From Endomicrobiales bacterium (lineage in GTDB: Bacteria; Elusimicrobiota; Endomicrobiia; Endomicrobiales; JAFGIL01), in assembly GCA_016929635.1 (NCBI GenBank), contig JAFGIL010000004.1:1-38414 (forward strand): a stretch of 38,414 bases of DNA, given 5' to 3'. The stretch's first letter is position 1. Each line of letters starts with the position of its first letter. The notes under the pieces are model-generated. The model made no database searches and was not told where the DNA came from. It was given only the letters and a program-made list of their open reading frames with translations. Of this stretch, positions 7,548 to 16,130 are shown one piece after another. Made by a program: the position numbers and the translations under genes.

Positions 7548-7709
7548 ATGCTAAAAATCGAAAAAAACAACAATCATAAATTACTGATAAAACTGAACAA
7601 CCAGATAATATCACTTTTTGACTTGGAGATTTTACTTTTAGATTTCGGGATAATTATCGAAGTAGCAGCCTGTTTGCTAATAATATACCACATTGCTATA
7701 AAACTATAA
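7548..7709 (+). CDS. 53-residue hydrophobic membrane peptide
   Basis: The reading frame encodes 53 residues: a polar, lysine- and asparagine-rich start (about 1-19) and an almost continuous hydrophobic segment from about residue 20 to 51, with D25, E27, D32 and E38 inside it, ending IAIKL. A very purine-rich AGGGGGTGGGG ends six bases before the ATG, and the gene follows paralogue B by 21 bases. This good ribosome site and operon position support a real small gene. It may be a single-span inner-membrane peptide. Small hydrophobic peptides include toxins and motor or transporter accessory subunits; nothing here decides between them. Confidence 0.6.
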   Translation: MLKIEKNNNHKLLIKLNNQIISLFDLEILLLDFGIIIEVAACLLIIYHIAIKL

Positions 7710-7728
7710 AAGAATCAGCCATCTCCAT

Positions 7729-7757
7729 ACCCATCCTGAGTCCCCATCAGGGTGGGT
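7729..7757. other. Hairpin between convergent genes
   Basis: ACCCATCCTGA (7729-7739) pairs with TCAGGGTGGGT (7747-7757), 11 bp with one G-U pair and a 7-base loop. It lies directly before a second hairpin and probably forms part of the termination region of the small-gene cassette. Confidence 0.55.
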
Positions 7758-7764
7758 AAACCTT

Positions 7765-7800
7765 AAATAAGGAGCCGGATTTTCATTCGGCTCCTTATTT
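7765..7800. terminator. Bidirectional terminator hairpin
   Basis: AAATAAGGAGCCG (7765-7777) and CGGCTCCTTATTT (7788-7800) form a perfect 13-bp stem with a 10-base loop. Because the stem ends in A/T-rich tracts on both sides, it can terminate the plus-strand small genes and the minus-strand operon that ends at 7839. Confidence 0.75.
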
Positions 7801-7838
7801 CTCAGTAAACCCTTGTCTGCTATGTTTATCATCAGACC

Positions 7839-9911
7839 CTATTTAACTTTTAGAAGATTGTCCTTGCTGTATTCAAATATCCTTCCCATTTTTTCCGAGC
7901 ATATCCATACTTTGTCCCTGTCTCCGCTAATACCGCTTAAATTAAAACCCTTTTGTTCATAATTCGGGGGCAAATATGCATGTTCAACTGTTAAATCACC
8001 ATCCATGTTGTGGCGGTATATCCTGTTTTCGTGTGAATCCAGGCTCCATAGTTTCTCGCCATCAAAAAACAATCCGGAAGGGCTTGTCCCGGGGCTTTTA
8101 TAGGTAGCAGTGATTTTAAGGTCTTTCTCGATGTCATGAAGGTATATTTCCCCTTTTGAAGCATCGCAGGACCATAGTTTATTATTATATCCACAAATGG
8201 CGCTCGGCGAAATTCCAGAGATTGGATATGAATCCAAAATAGTCAGATTCTCATCAAGGTTATGTTTGTATATCTTTTTATTCCACGGATCAGCTGACCA
8301 CAGGTACCCGTTAATCCAGCTTATGGTGGTAATGTGTTTCTCCGGGAAATGGAATATTTTTACTAACTCCAGTTTCTTGCCTGGTTTGTGTTTGTATATG
8401 CTCTGGCCAAACCAATCGCAGATCCAGATATATTCGCCGTCAAAGGCTATGTTCGTGGGTTTCGAGTAAACCACATCATACGAAGATATGTAAGATGCAG
8501 CGGCTAAATAGTGTTTCCTTATAAAATAACCCGCAATTACGGATAAAAACAGGAAACTAAATACCAGCACAGGATTAGCATGCGACTTTTTGATCTTTAA
8601 ATCATTCCAGAATTCAGGCCATGCTACGCTGTGGTTACCTGCCTTGTTAACAATCTCCGAGACTTCTTCCACGAGACACGGCACACCCACAACAATAAAA
8701 CCTTTTGATTCAAGCTTTCTGGAGGCTTTTGCTTCCACGTCGCCATAAATAATTATTGGTATAAACGGCCAGAGTTTCCTGATTTTTTTCGCGGTTTTCA
8801 GGTATTGGCTGGAAATCACCAAAATCTGCGGTTTAGATTTTAAAACATCATCTTTTGCATGATTATTATCTAATATTTTAATCTTGAAGGAATTCCTTTC
8901 AGCCATGTTCTTCCAGAAAGGCAGTTCCTGGTTAGGTAAAATGGCAGCCAGGGTAAACAGATTGCTGTAGGAACGTTCCAGATCCGAATTTATTACAAAC
9001 AAATCCAGTTCATTTTCCGTTCTCTGCACCGCATCCCTTACAAGCCTCCAGCTTGACTTTGTGACTTTTCCATCGATAATCAGGTTTACCAGTGCAAACA
9101 CGGGACCGAGATAAGAATTCACATTACGCAGGAAATTCTGGCTTATTTTTGCAAAGGTGCTTTTCATTTCGTTTTTTTCCTGTTCATCTTTCTGCTTCAG
9201 GTTTGTAAGTTCTTCGTTCAGGCCTTCCTTTTCCTTATTTAAGGTCTCTTTTATGATGCCGAGGTCTTCTATTGCATGTTTTGTTTCTTTTATTTTCTGG
9301 TCATAATCCTGGCAGATTTTATCATACTCAGTAATTTTATGCCTCAGGTTTTCTTCCAGTTCATAAATGCGGCCCTTTAAAACAACAATCTGATCGTTAT
9401 ATAACTTAATCTTTTCCTCATACCTGCTCCTTTCGTGCGAAAAATCTTCGTAAATCTTGGACCTCTCCTTTAATTCCTGGTCCTTGATCTCGCCGATTTT
9501 CGCGTTCAGGTCCGATATTTTCTCCTGCATGCTACGGGTTTCTATCTCGGCTTCTTTTACTTTCTCCTCAGACATGAGCCTGTTCTTTTCCATTACAAGG
9601 TCCATCTCTTTGGATTTAAGCCTTTCTTCCCAGCGTCTCACGTCGTCTTCAAATTTCTTTTCCAGATCTTTTAACTTGCCGTTATATTCCTCTATCTGGG
9701 CTTTCTGCTGAAGCAGCTTTTCCTGCAAATACTTTTTTTCATCATCCTTGTTGTTCATCTTCCTGGACCAGATATGCTTCTCTTCCTCAAGCCTTTTTCT
9801 CCAGTAATCGCCTTCTGACGGAAAGTGCATCCCCTTTCCCCACTCGTCCTGAAACTCCAGCTCTTCCCTGAGTCTCGAAAGCTCTTTGTCAAGGTCTTTA
9901 AATTCGTCCAT
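7839..9911 (-). CDS. Coiled-coil / pseudo-receiver / transmembrane / beta-propeller protein
   Basis: The 690-residue protein crosses the inner membrane once and seems to connect cytoplasm and periplasm. Residues about 40-250 are a coiled coil containing W-x3-[LM]-x2-K-[DE] motifs at W48 and W94, also found in the other coiled-coil proteins of this locus. Residues about 340-425 look like a degenerate response-regulator receiver: the position of the phospho-acceptor Asp is serine (VISSQ) and the usual Lys-Pro is Val-Pro. A transmembrane helix is at about 446-463. Residues 475-690 form five or more repeats resembling G-x-x-[IL]W-x-x-D followed by IY-x-H, typical of NHL/YVTN-type beta-propeller blades. 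GGAGG lies upstream of the ATG. It is the last gene of the minus-strand cluster. No known protein with this exact architecture comes to mind. Confidence 0.75.
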   Translation of the reverse strand: MDEFKDLDKELSRLREELEFQDEWGKGMHFPSEGDYWRKRLEEEKHIWSRKMNNKDDEKKYLQEKLLQQKAQIEEYNGKLKDLEKKFEDDVRRWEERLKSKEMDLVMEKNRLMSEEKVKEAEIETRSMQEKISDLNAKIGEIKDQELKERSKIYEDFSHERSRYEEKIKLYNDQIVVLKGRIYELEENLRHKITEYDKICQDYDQKIKETKHAIEDLGIIKETLNKEKEGLNEELTNLKQKDEQEKNEMKSTFAKISQNFLRNVNSYLGPVFALVNLIIDGKVTKSSWRLVRDAVQRTENELDLFVINSDLERSYSNLFTLAAILPNQELPFWKNMAERNSFKIKILDNNHAKDDVLKSKPQILVISSQYLKTAKKIRKLWPFIPIIIYGDVEAKASRKLESKGFIVVGVPCLVEEVSEIVNKAGNHSVAWPEFWNDLKIKKSHANPVLVFSFLFLSVIAGYFIRKHYLAAASYISSYDVVYSKPTNIAFDGEYIWICDWFGQSIYKHKPGKKLELVKIFHFPEKHITTISWINGYLWSADPWNKKIYKHNLDENLTILDSYPISGISPSAICGYNNKLWSCDASKGEIYLHDIEKDLKITATYKSPGTSPSGLFFDGEKLWSLDSHENRIYRHNMDGDLTVEHAYLPPNYEQKGFNLSGISGDRDKVWICSEKMGRIFEYSKDNLLKVK

Positions 9912-9940
9912 TTCTTCCTCCGATTTTTTTTCGTTGATTT

Positions 9941-11569
9941 TTATGGTATTACAAGTATTTGTCCTGCTCTAATAGAGCCCTTTTCGATCTTGTCTTTGTT
10001 TGCTTCGTATATTTTAATCCATTCGGATTTTTTTCCGTAGTACTTCTGTGCCAGGCTTGGTAAAGTCTCGCCTGCTTTCACTTTATGGCTCTCAAGCAAA
10101 GGCTTTATCCTTTTTTCTTTTCTCTTTACTGACGTTTCTGGCTGTGGCTTTACTCCCGGAACCGCTGCAGGCTGGGATTCTATACCCAGTGCTTCTTTTT
10201 CTATCACTTCCGGCCCCGGTTTAGGTGCTATTTCCTGGGCTGTTTTAACTTCTTTTGGTGATTCTTCTATTTTTGTTTCCGGAATAACCTCAGGTAAAAC
10301 CTTGGGTGTTGTTTCTTCAGGAATAACAGGCTCCGGCTCTTCCTTTTTTTCTTCAATATATTCGGAAGTCAAAGGGTCCAAACTCAAAACAGGCACCAAT
10401 GGATAAAAATTATTCGGCACGAAAACAGTGTCAGTATTCGGAAAAACAGGAAACTTCTCTTTTTCTTTCCTTGCCTGTTCGGCTTCTTTGATTTTCTGTT
10501 CTTCTTCCTGTTTCTTTTTTAAAGCTTCCTTTAGCTTCTTTATCTGTTCTTCCTTTTCTTTTTCTTTTTTTGTTTCCTTATTTTCTTCCTTTATTTCTTT
10601 TTTCTCTTCTTTTGCTTTTACCGGTTCTTTTTTGGCCTTTTTCTTTTTCGGTTGTTTCTCTTTGCGTTTTAATTTAATCATTTTAAAATTAACTGTTAAA
10701 TAGTGTGTTCCTGCTATTCCTTCAAGCCCATTCAAAGGATAATCCAGCGAATAATTGAAGCTGTATTGCTTCATATCAAAACCGAATCCGGTGGTTATTT
10801 TCCTGAATTCGTTATTTCCCCACCCGACACCGAACCTGAATGCCATAATGTTATTCCATAGCATTTTCTCAATACCCAGAAGGAAATAATCCCTGCTTTT
10901 TATCCTCACATTCTCCAGAGTAGCCATATATCCTTCTTCTTTATACGTTACACCAATGCGGTCAGTACCTGAAATTTTGGATTTTGCCTTTATTCCCATG
11001 TCGGCACCAAGAATATTTCCCCTCGTATATCCAAAGCTGAACGGTGCAAATTTATCACAAAATATTCCGAAGTCAATATCAAAAGCGCTTTTATTCTTTT
11101 TATTTGAAAGAACCGGATCTGTCCGTGTATATTCATCGGTCTTATATGCAACGCCAAGGCTCTTTAAATTCAACCCGGCACTGCCAATATCCTTGTATCT
11201 GTATGCAACGCTTCCGATTATTGTCCTTTCTGTATATGTGTTTATTAATTCAATGCTTTTATACCCGAAACCTACTCCGATTTTCTGGGTTATCGGCCAT
11301 CCGAATGAAAGTACAGGGCTTATAATTTCACTACCGTCATTTAGCCCCCAGAAAAGCCGTCCATAACTTAAAGACACTTCCGACCTTTCAAGGTTGACAA
11401 GGCCTGCAGGCTGAACAAACACTGTCTGGCTGTCATCAGCTACTGATACAAAGGCTCCAGCCAAAGAGTTGATTCGTGCTCCGTATGAGTTGTTCTCAAA
11501 CGCAGCAAAAGCACTCGCAGAACCGTATGCAATATAGGAAATGATGATTAAAAACCTGAAAATCTTCAT
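9941..11569 (-). CDS. PorV/UPF0164-like outer-membrane beta-barrel with charged linker and C-terminal LysM
   Basis: The 542-residue protein has a signal peptide (about 1-22, ending ASAFA), a beta-barrel (about 23-300) and a Lys/Glu-rich linker (about 305-385). A Pro/Glu-rich segment follows, then one LysM domain in the last 48 residues (GETLPSLAQKYYG...AGQILVIP). The N-terminal signature (AR-x5-GAFV-x-VADD-x7-PAGL) is that of PorV/PorQ/UPF0164 barrels and matches the paralogue at 28233-29855. LysM would bind peptidoglycan, so the linker and domain should lie in the periplasm. The frame opens at 11623, but the ATG at 11569 directly precedes the signal peptide and has GAGG just upstream. The preceding gene's stop is only 8 bases away, indicating coupling. 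PorV proteins shuttle CTD-bearing cargo in type IX secretion. Confidence 0.78.
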   Translation of the reverse strand: MKIFRFLIIISYIAYGSASAFAAFENNSYGARINSLAGAFVSVADDSQTVFVQPAGLVNLERSEVSLSYGRLFWGLNDGSEIISPVLSFGWPITQKIGVGFGYKSIELINTYTERTIIGSVAYRYKDIGSAGLNLKSLGVAYKTDEYTRTDPVLSNKKNKSAFDIDFGIFCDKFAPFSFGYTRGNILGADMGIKAKSKISGTDRIGVTYKEEGYMATLENVRIKSRDYFLLGIEKMLWNNIMAFRFGVGWGNNEFRKITTGFGFDMKQYSFNYSLDYPLNGLEGIAGTHYLTVNFKMIKLKRKEKQPKKKKAKKEPVKAKEEKKEIKEENKETKKEKEKEEQIKKLKEALKKKQEEEQKIKEAEQARKEKEKFPVFPNTDTVFVPNNFYPLVPVLSLDPLTSEYIEEKKEEPEPVIPEETTPKVLPEVIPETKIEESPKEVKTAQEIAPKPGPEVIEKEALGIESQPAAVPGVKPQPETSVKRKEKRIKPLLESHKVKAGETLPSLAQKYYGKKSEWIKIYEANKDKIEKGSIRAGQILVIP

Positions 11570-11577
11570 ATTCCTCG

Positions 11578-14500
11578 TTATCTTGCCACCACCATTGTGC
11601 CGTTGTAAGTTTTTGCACCGCACTTTACCTGATACAGATAAATCCCCACCGGGGCGTCTTCCCCGTTATCGAATTTACCCGACCATGTAAGCCATGCATC
11701 AGTCACTGAATCCATCTTGGCAACACAAGCTCCGTTTAAATCGTAAATACATCCTTTAGTTTCATTGGACGTAGTGTTTTCAAACGTAACGTTAAACGCG
11801 TCGTTTCTTCCATCATTATTCGGAGTAATAATCCTCGGCCATGTTTTTAAAACCCTGAACTCGCTGGCTCCTGAAACAACTCTGAGCTGATAAGCTCCCA
11901 GATATGGGGATCTTACAACCACGTTTCCGTCATTTTCCTGCCCCCCAATGTATACCCATTCAACACCGTTGTGCCAGAATACTCCAACGTAACTTGAGCC
12001 AAAAGCAGGTGCTTCTTTTTTCAAGGCAGCAGAAAATGTGGATAACCTGAAAGTCAAAGTTAACGGCTCACCGAAAGTCATATCAATCTCTTGATTGCTT
12101 GCATCACGGGCAGTAACCATGTAGGACCCTAGAATAATTTCATCCTCATCATCCGATATTCTGGTAACCTCTATGCTTATTGCCTGAGATATGCTGCCTG
12201 CTCTATAAGAGATGGTCAAACTCTGGTCTTCAGGATATATCAGGTCAAGGCCTTCTTCCCCTACCTCTTTAATTGACGAAGGAAGACCGTCAATATCCCA
12301 GTCGTTATAAGCTTTTATCATATAATAAACTGTCTGGCTTTTATCTTTTTCGTCAACCCATGAAAGAGTTGTTAAGCTGACTGTAGTCGCCACAGAAACC
12401 GTAAATATATTATTGATGCTAAATGACTTATATACTTTATAACCGGCAAGGTTTGTCAGCGTGGAGTTGTCAGTATTCTGTGTAACCGCATTCCAGGTAA
12501 GGGTAACTACCATTGCATTACTGCTGACTGCAGCTTCAAAGTTAGCCGGTGCTTTGGGCCTTATCTCATCCATTACGGTAAACATCCAGGTGGAAGATGA
12601 TTCTGTCTGCTGTCCGTCGCTGCTTACAGCAAATACTTTCCAGTAATATTTGGCGCTGAACGAAAGGCTTTTCTGCAGAGTGTAATCCGAAGCTCCCGTA
12701 ACACTTACCTCATTTCTGAAAGTAAAGGAAGAATCCGTTGAATACCACAGAACATAAGAAATAGCGTTGTTTATATCCGGATCTATTGTATCTTCCCAAT
12801 CGAATTGAGGGCGCAGGGTGTCCAGTTTGGAGCTATCCGCTGGAGATACCAAATCAAACGGATTCGGATATTCATCATCAGCATTTACGTTAATGCTCCA
12901 GGTCTGGTTGGATTGCCTGGTATTGTCCCAGCTGTCAATAGCTTCAACGTACCAGTAGTATGTGCTATTTTCAGTTAAAACAGGAAGCTGTAATTGTGAG
13001 GAAATAATCCCTTTAGAGGATTCATACGTATTAAAACCGGAATCCAGGGAATAATAAAGCGTATAAGTAAAAGAGTCTCCTTCCGGATCGCTAGAATCTT
13101 CCCAGTCCAGAAGAGGCGCAAGGGTATTAACTATACCGCTTGAAGACGCAAGGTTAAACGTTCGCGGCGGATTATTAAGAACATTAAAACTGCGTATCTG
13201 GGTAGTGGTTTCGCCGCTTAAATCCGCGATTGCTTTAACCCACCAATAAAATGTTTTGTTATTGTATGCTGAATTTACTAAAAACGTATAGGAAGAAACC
13301 GTTACATCCACTTCCTGAGCGGCACTGAGATCGGAGCTTGTTGTATAGTACAGCTTATAGTTTGAAACAATGTCAAAAGGATCAGGATCTGATGCGTCGG
13401 ACCAGTCAAATTGAGGCTGGAAATCAGTTATCTGGCTCCCGTTCGAGGGGCTGGTTAAAATGAAATCCGCGGGGTTTTCCGGATTTACGTCAATGCCGAT
13501 AGTCCATATATCGCTGTTTCTTACGGCAGAATAAATATCGATTGTCTGTACCTTCCAGTAATAGATTCTGTTTTCCTCTAAATCGTCGATGGGTGTAAAC
13601 GATGAGGTTACTAAACCGGCAGACGATATGTAAGAGCTGAAACTAGAGTATGACGAACAAAAGAACGTATACGTGAAATCGTCACCGTCGGGATCAGTTG
13701 CGTCGGACCAGTCAAACAACGGTTTTAAATTGCTGATTATGCCGGAGGAGGCAAATAAACTGAACGAATAAGTCGAAGTGCTGACCGCATTTACCGTAAA
13801 GGATGAAATGGACGTCCAGTTAGAGTTTATAGGAGCGCCGTGGTCTTCATATACAATCCTCCACCAATATGTAACATCTTCTGCTAATGAAGATAGAATA
13901 TAATTTGTCGTCTGCAAACTTCCAATTGAACTATATTCGAGATTAAGCGTGGGATCTGAAGAAGAGTATCTTATGGTATAAGTCACATAATCGCCCGGGT
14001 CAGGCTCAACCGATTGCTGCCAGACAAGAGTTGGGGTAGAAATTCTTATTACCACGTTATTAATCGGTTCCAAAAGGGTTGGCATTGTAGGGGCATCGTT
14101 GTCGTCATTTATAATCACAATACCTGTTGAGCTGCTCACCGTATATTTCCCCAGAGAGTCGACAGCATACACTTTCCAGTAATAGGTGGCATTTTCGATT
14201 AAATCAGAGGTCGGGGTGTACGGGCTGCTTGTACGATTCGGGATTTGTGTAGTAACATTGACGTCGAAATTAATATCTGTAGAATAAAAAACGGTGTAGG
14301 TAAGCGTATCGCCCGGGTCTGAGTCAATTGAAGGCTGCCAGGTAAAGTTCGGACGTTTGGACGTCTCCCACATAAAACTGTTTATCGGGCTTGTAAGGCT
14401 GAAATCCGACGGCGCTCCGTTTACCGCGTTTACAATAAAACGCCTTTCGATCATGGAGCCGGTATAGTATGCACCCCCGGAATCCCTTGCTTTTACCCGC

Positions 14501-15195
14501 CACCAATAGGTTGTATTCTCGCTGAGTGTATATGTTATCCACGAAGCAGCTGTTATCCCTTCGGTGGTATACTTAATGGAGAAATTGCTATCTTCGGAAA
14601 TGTCTATGTAATAATCCGATATAGTATCTCCGTAATCGGAATCATTTGTTCCATCAGGGCCCACTCCTGCATTAGGAGCATTCCAAAATAGCGTAGGAGT
14701 TGAGCTGTCTACTATGAATCCGTCAGTGGCATTTCCGTTTACATTGTAACTAGTGGTAAGGTTAGGATTTGTATTTACTGGGATTCCGTTAGGGCTGACA
14801 TAGGTGGTTATTATGACTGACCAATTAATGTTATCCGTTGAAGATTTAATGGCAAAGTAGTTGTTTCCCCCGTTAACCAGGCCGGAAACCGTGGTTAAGA
14901 CTCTTTCTCCGGATACCACTTCGGCTGTAGTAAAAACTACCCTGTAAGGATATGTTGTTACTGATGAGTTATTATCCCATTTTGTTTCTGAGTTTATCTC
15001 ATTATTGGTAGAAAGGCGTATTTCGTAATATGCTGCGGTAGTACTTGAAGCATTATCATAAGGCGTGCTCCAGGAAAGTATTACGTGCCCGAACCCGGCA
15101 TTAACCACTGCCAGATCCGTAACAGCCTCTGGAGCTGCATATAATATTGTATTATAAATAATAGCAAACAAAAAAAATAAAGCAAACTTCTTCAT
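11578..15195 (-). CDS. Secreted multi-FN3 protein with CHU_C/FlgD-like C-terminal domain
   Basis: This is a 1205-residue surface or secreted protein. A signal peptide occupies residues 1-20 (ending LYA), and a first FN3-like domain follows. At least six or seven repeats of roughly 90-100 residues come next, each carrying a DW-[SE]-D-x2-DP(D/E)GD core and a Y-x-W-[KRY]-V block near its end. These are fibronectin-III/Ig-like domains. A canonical FN3 and a propeptide-like region follow. The end reads ITPNNDGRNDAFNV ... GIYLYQV, resembling gliding-associated C-terminal (CHU_C) or FlgD-like sorting domains. The ATG at 15195 was chosen over the earlier in-frame start (15237) because the signal peptide begins there and AGGG lies eight bases upstream. 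The protein is encoded directly upstream of a PorV-like barrel, a plausible export partner. Confidence 0.78.
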   Translation of the reverse strand: MKKFALFFLFAIIYNTILYAAPEAVTDLAVVNAGFGHVILSWSTPYDNASSTTAAYYEIRLSTNNEINSETKWDNNSSVTTYPYRVVFTTAEVVSGERVLTTVSGLVNGGNNYFAIKSSTDNINWSVIITTYVSPNGIPVNTNPNLTTSYNVNGNATDGFIVDSSTPTLFWNAPNAGVGPDGTNDSDYGDTISDYYIDISEDSNFSIKYTTEGITAASWITYTLSENTTYWWRVKARDSGGAYYTGSMIERRFIVNAVNGAPSDFSLTSPINSFMWETSKRPNFTWQPSIDSDPGDTLTYTVFYSTDINFDVNVTTQIPNRTSSPYTPTSDLIENATYYWKVYAVDSLGKYTVSSSTGIVIINDDNDAPTMPTLLEPINNVVIRISTPTLVWQQSVEPDPGDYVTYTIRYSSSDPTLNLEYSSIGSLQTTNYILSSLAEDVTYWWRIVYEDHGAPINSNWTSISSFTVNAVSTSTYSFSLFASSGIISNLKPLFDWSDATDPDGDDFTYTFFCSSYSSFSSYISSAGLVTSSFTPIDDLEENRIYYWKVQTIDIYSAVRNSDIWTIGIDVNPENPADFILTSPSNGSQITDFQPQFDWSDASDPDPFDIVSNYKLYYTTSSDLSAAQEVDVTVSSYTFLVNSAYNNKTFYWWVKAIADLSGETTTQIRSFNVLNNPPRTFNLASSSGIVNTLAPLLDWEDSSDPEGDSFTYTLYYSLDSGFNTYESSKGIISSQLQLPVLTENSTYYWYVEAIDSWDNTRQSNQTWSINVNADDEYPNPFDLVSPADSSKLDTLRPQFDWEDTIDPDINNAISYVLWYSTDSSFTFRNEVSVTGASDYTLQKSLSFSAKYYWKVFAVSSDGQQTESSSTWMFTVMDEIRPKAPANFEAAVSSNAMVVTLTWNAVTQNTDNSTLTNLAGYKVYKSFSINNIFTVSVATTVSLTTLSWVDEKDKSQTVYYMIKAYNDWDIDGLPSSIKEVGEEGLDLIYPEDQSLTISYRAGSISQAISIEVTRISDDEDEIILGSYMVTARDASNQEIDMTFGEPLTLTFRLSTFSAALKKEAPAFGSSYVGVFWHNGVEWVYIGGQENDGNVVVRSPYLGAYQLRVVSGASEFRVLKTWPRIITPNNDGRNDAFNVTFENTTSNETKGCIYDLNGACVAKMDSVTDAWLTWSGKFDNGEDAPVGIYLYQVKCGAKTYNGTMVVAR

Positions 15196-15343
15196 TGTAA
15201 TTACCCTGGCAAAATTTCCATAATAGAAAAACTCCACAAATATAAATTAAATTATAAATTCAATTTACAGTTGCTTTTGTTAATTCTCCTGAGAAATCTG
15301 CCGACCCGGCAAACTTATGCCAATTCCTTTACTATCAAACGCC
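15196..15343 (-). other. 148-base intergenic gap
   Basis: The gap between the 245-residue coiled coil and the FN3 protein is AT-rich and contains the latter's weak ribosome binding site. No hairpin with a T-run and no well-spaced promoter could be found, so read-through from upstream is the simplest reading. Confidence 0.4.
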
Positions 15344-16081
15344 CTATTTCTCGACATCTACGTTTACTAAGGGCTTTATAAGCCATTTAAATACTTTTTT
15401 AAATATATTTCCCTCATATTTATGTTTTCTTGAGCCATTTTTTAAAGCGTCTTTTAGTTTCAACTGTCTTATTTCATCCGTTAGTTTTTTTCTTTCTTCT
15501 TCTAATTTATTTAACCGTATAAAAAGAACTGATATCTCATTCTCTTTTTCTTTTGCCAGCTTTTCGATTTCATCATTTGCATTTGTAAGCTCATTAGTTT
15601 TATTACACTGCTTTTTCAGGTCAGCTTTTAAAAATTTAACTTCTTCGTTAAGTTCTTTCTGATTTTTTTCAACCTGAAGATATCTATCCCTGATACTCTC
15701 CTTCTCCTGCTCAGTTAAGACAAGCTGTTTACCTAGATTTCTTATTAGTATATCGACGTTATCCCTTTGAATCGAGTATCTTTTTTCCTGGCCTTTTAAT
15801 TCTGTTTTTGTTTTATCGATTTCTTTCTGCAATATACCTATTTCGTTACCCTGCATTTCCAAGTAAGACTGCATACTCTGTTTTTCCAGCAAATATCTAT
15901 TAAGGGATTCCTTCAGCTTTTCTACTTCCTTTTGAGTACCAGCCTTAGCGTCGTCAATACTTTTTCTGAAGCTATCTTCTCTAATTTCCGCTCTATCTGC
16001 TTTTTTATCATTGATTCGGTTTTCTAGATCAGAAAGCTGTTTTTCCCACTTTTCCCAAAAAGCACTAAAAGTATCTGACAT
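15344..16081 (-). CDS. Short coiled-coil protein with basic hydrophobic tail
   Basis: The 245-residue protein has a Trp/Phe-rich N-terminal segment (FWEKWEKQL), a coiled coil of about 190 residues and a basic stretch, and ends FKKVFKWLIKPLVNVDVEK. The tail resembles that of the 1130-residue coiled-coil protein encoded 49 bases upstream (MKKFWDILNEPVIII): KK, aromatic residues, then a proline and small hydrophobics. That suggests a shared membrane-binding or docking element. A TTG at 16084 could start it, but the ATG at 16081 has AGGAG six bases upstream and is preferred. No enzymatic domain is seen. It is probably cytoplasmic and part of the same assembly as the longer coiled coils. Confidence 0.75.
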   Translation of the reverse strand: MSDTFSAFWEKWEKQLSDLENRINDKKADRAEIREDSFRKSIDDAKAGTQKEVEKLKESLNRYLLEKQSMQSYLEMQGNEIGILQKEIDKTKTELKGQEKRYSIQRDNVDILIRNLGKQLVLTEQEKESIRDRYLQVEKNQKELNEEVKFLKADLKKQCNKTNELTNANDEIEKLAKEKENEISVLFIRLNKLEEERKKLTDEIRQLKLKDALKNGSRKHKYEGNIFKKVFKWLIKPLVNVDVEK

Positions 16082-16130
16082 CAATATCTCCTGTCTCCTT
16101 ACTCTTCAAAATGCTATTCAATTAAGATCT

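Noticed and set aside
10428-10703. Plus-strand frame of 91 residues rich in Phe and Ser
   Set aside because: It is the complement of the Lys/Glu linker of the LysM barrel protein.
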